A stretch of 64,000 nt of DNA, taken from contig NZ_WAJT01000002.1 in the NCBI RefSeq assembly GCF_009650605.1, positions 1,054,001 to 1,118,000 on the forward strand, read 5' to 3'. The position numbers and the translations under genes were made by a program. Of this stretch, positions 63,498-64,000 are shown one piece after another. Each line of letters begins with the position of its first letter. Within the stretch, counting starts at the first letter, position 1. The DNA is from Labrenzia sp. CE80. GTDB lineage: Bacteria; Pseudomonadota; Alphaproteobacteria; Rhizobiales; Stappiaceae. The notes under the pieces are model-generated. The model had not been told where the DNA came from. It saw nothing but the letters and a program-made list of their open reading frames with translations, and ran no database searches.

Positions 63498-64000
63498 GCG
63501 TGCATACGATGTCCAACCGCGCGCCGCTCATCTCGGCGGGATTGTTTTTGGCAGCGGCATTTTTATGCTGGTTGCTTCTCTCAAGCCATCTGCCGACGTT
63601 GTTGTTGCAACCTGATGGCTACGACGTTGAGCGGATGATCACGCTTTACTCGACATTGCCGCGAATGGCGACCGCCCTGCTTTGCGGGGCGGCGCTTTCA
63701 CTGTCGGGTGTCTTACTGCAAATCGTGCTCAGAAACCCATTGGCATCGCCGACAACTCTCGGCGTCTCCGCTGGTGCGCATCTTGCGTTGGTCCTCGCGA
63801 CCTTGTTCGCGCCTGCACTAATTTCTTTCAGCAGGGACTTGGTGGCCGCGGCTGGAAGTGCGGTCGCAGCTGGTCTTGTGTTCGCTCTTGTCGCGCGCCG
63901 CAACTTTTCACCTGTTACGCTCATTCTGGGCGGTCTTGTGGTGAGCCTTTACTGCGGGGCAGCAGCGACCCTGCTCGTACTTCTCAACGATCGCTTTCTT
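63494..64000 (+). CDS. fhuB: FhuB/FecCD-type iron-siderophore ABC permease (3' end outside window)
   Basis: The 169 visible codons from ATG 63494 give a FecCD permease N-terminus: a first hydrophobic helix (LFLAAAFLCWLLLSSHLP), then RMATALLCGAALSLSGVLLQ followed by IVLRNPLASPTTLGVSAGAH, the hallmark loop of the family, and further helices. The gene order C-D-B predicts a FhuB-type double-length permease (about 650 residues), but the window ends too early to see it. Overlaps fhuD by four bases. Confidence 0.9.
   Translation, partial: MSVHTMSNRAPLISAGLFLAAAFLCWLLLSSHLPTLLLQPDGYDVERMITLYSTLPRMATALLCGAALSLSGVLLQIVLRNPLASPTTLGVSAGAHLALVLATLFAPALISFSRDLVAAAGSAVAAGLVFALVARRNFSPVTLILGGLVVSLYCGAAATLLVLLNDRFL

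Noticed and set aside
1..64000. CRISPR arrays, rRNA genes and intact insertion sequences
   Set aside because: None seen: no regularly spaced repeats, no rRNA sequence and no transposase with terminal repeats.

Overview
The window looks like the chromosome of a heterotrophic, probably marine alphaproteobacterium of the Hyphomicrobiales (Rhizobiales) type. The reasons are 5-aminolevulinate synthase (Shemin pathway), a FixL/FixJ/FixK circuit driving a complete ccoNOQP-ccoGHIS set, a SitABCD-type metal transporter, and the block murA-DUF2948-hisD-UPF0262-LMW phosphatase-infA-maf-yacG followed by tRNA-Phe. A Stappiaceae-like host (Roseibium/Labrenzia) is an inference from overall gene style and is not proven by the sequence.

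Layout. 1-4.6 kb: end of an ATP-dependent DNA ligase gene, a DsbA-fold isomerase, a secreted coiled-coil protein, a double-hotdog thioesterase and a YjbQ-family protein. 5.4-9.7 kb: a NarL-type regulator convergent with a CbrA-like hybrid kinase (SLC5 transporter domain, PAS, kinase, receiver). 10.2-27 kb: a microaerobic respiration region with a soluble heme-PAS FixL, FixJ, an orphan receiver protein, a FixK without FNR cysteines, hemN, a GST, an AbrB-type membrane protein, cbb3 oxidase structural genes (ccoNOQP), its assembly genes (ccoGHIS) and hemA. FixK-type boxes lie upstream of ccoN, between hemN and the GST gene, and upstream of hemA. 27-35 kb: a single-domain regulator, aroQ, a sugar transferase and UDP-glucose dehydrogenase pair, sitABCD and tRNA-Thr. 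35.5-44 kb: the conserved murA-to-yacG housekeeping block, then a periplasmic 5'-nucleotidase and tRNA-Phe.

From tRNA-Phe onward the content becomes accessory. A broken tyrosine integrase abuts the tRNA, and a second relic of the same integrase family lies at about 59.1-59.5 kb. Between them are a restriction-enzyme remnant, a P-loop kinase, a siderophore receptor/binding-protein/reductase cluster with a TetR regulator, and a five-gene module: a divergent TetR repressor, an RND adaptor, an RND pump, a FabI-type enoyl-ACP reductase and a second TetR. The reductase carries Ser where E. coli FabI has Gly93, a position at which substitutions give diazaborine and triclosan resistance. Two tandem palindromes overlap the promoter of this module. 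It is the most interesting system here: efflux apparently coupled to an insensitive target enzyme. After the second relic, a second TonB receptor is followed by fhuC-, fhuD- and fhuB-like genes that run off the right end.
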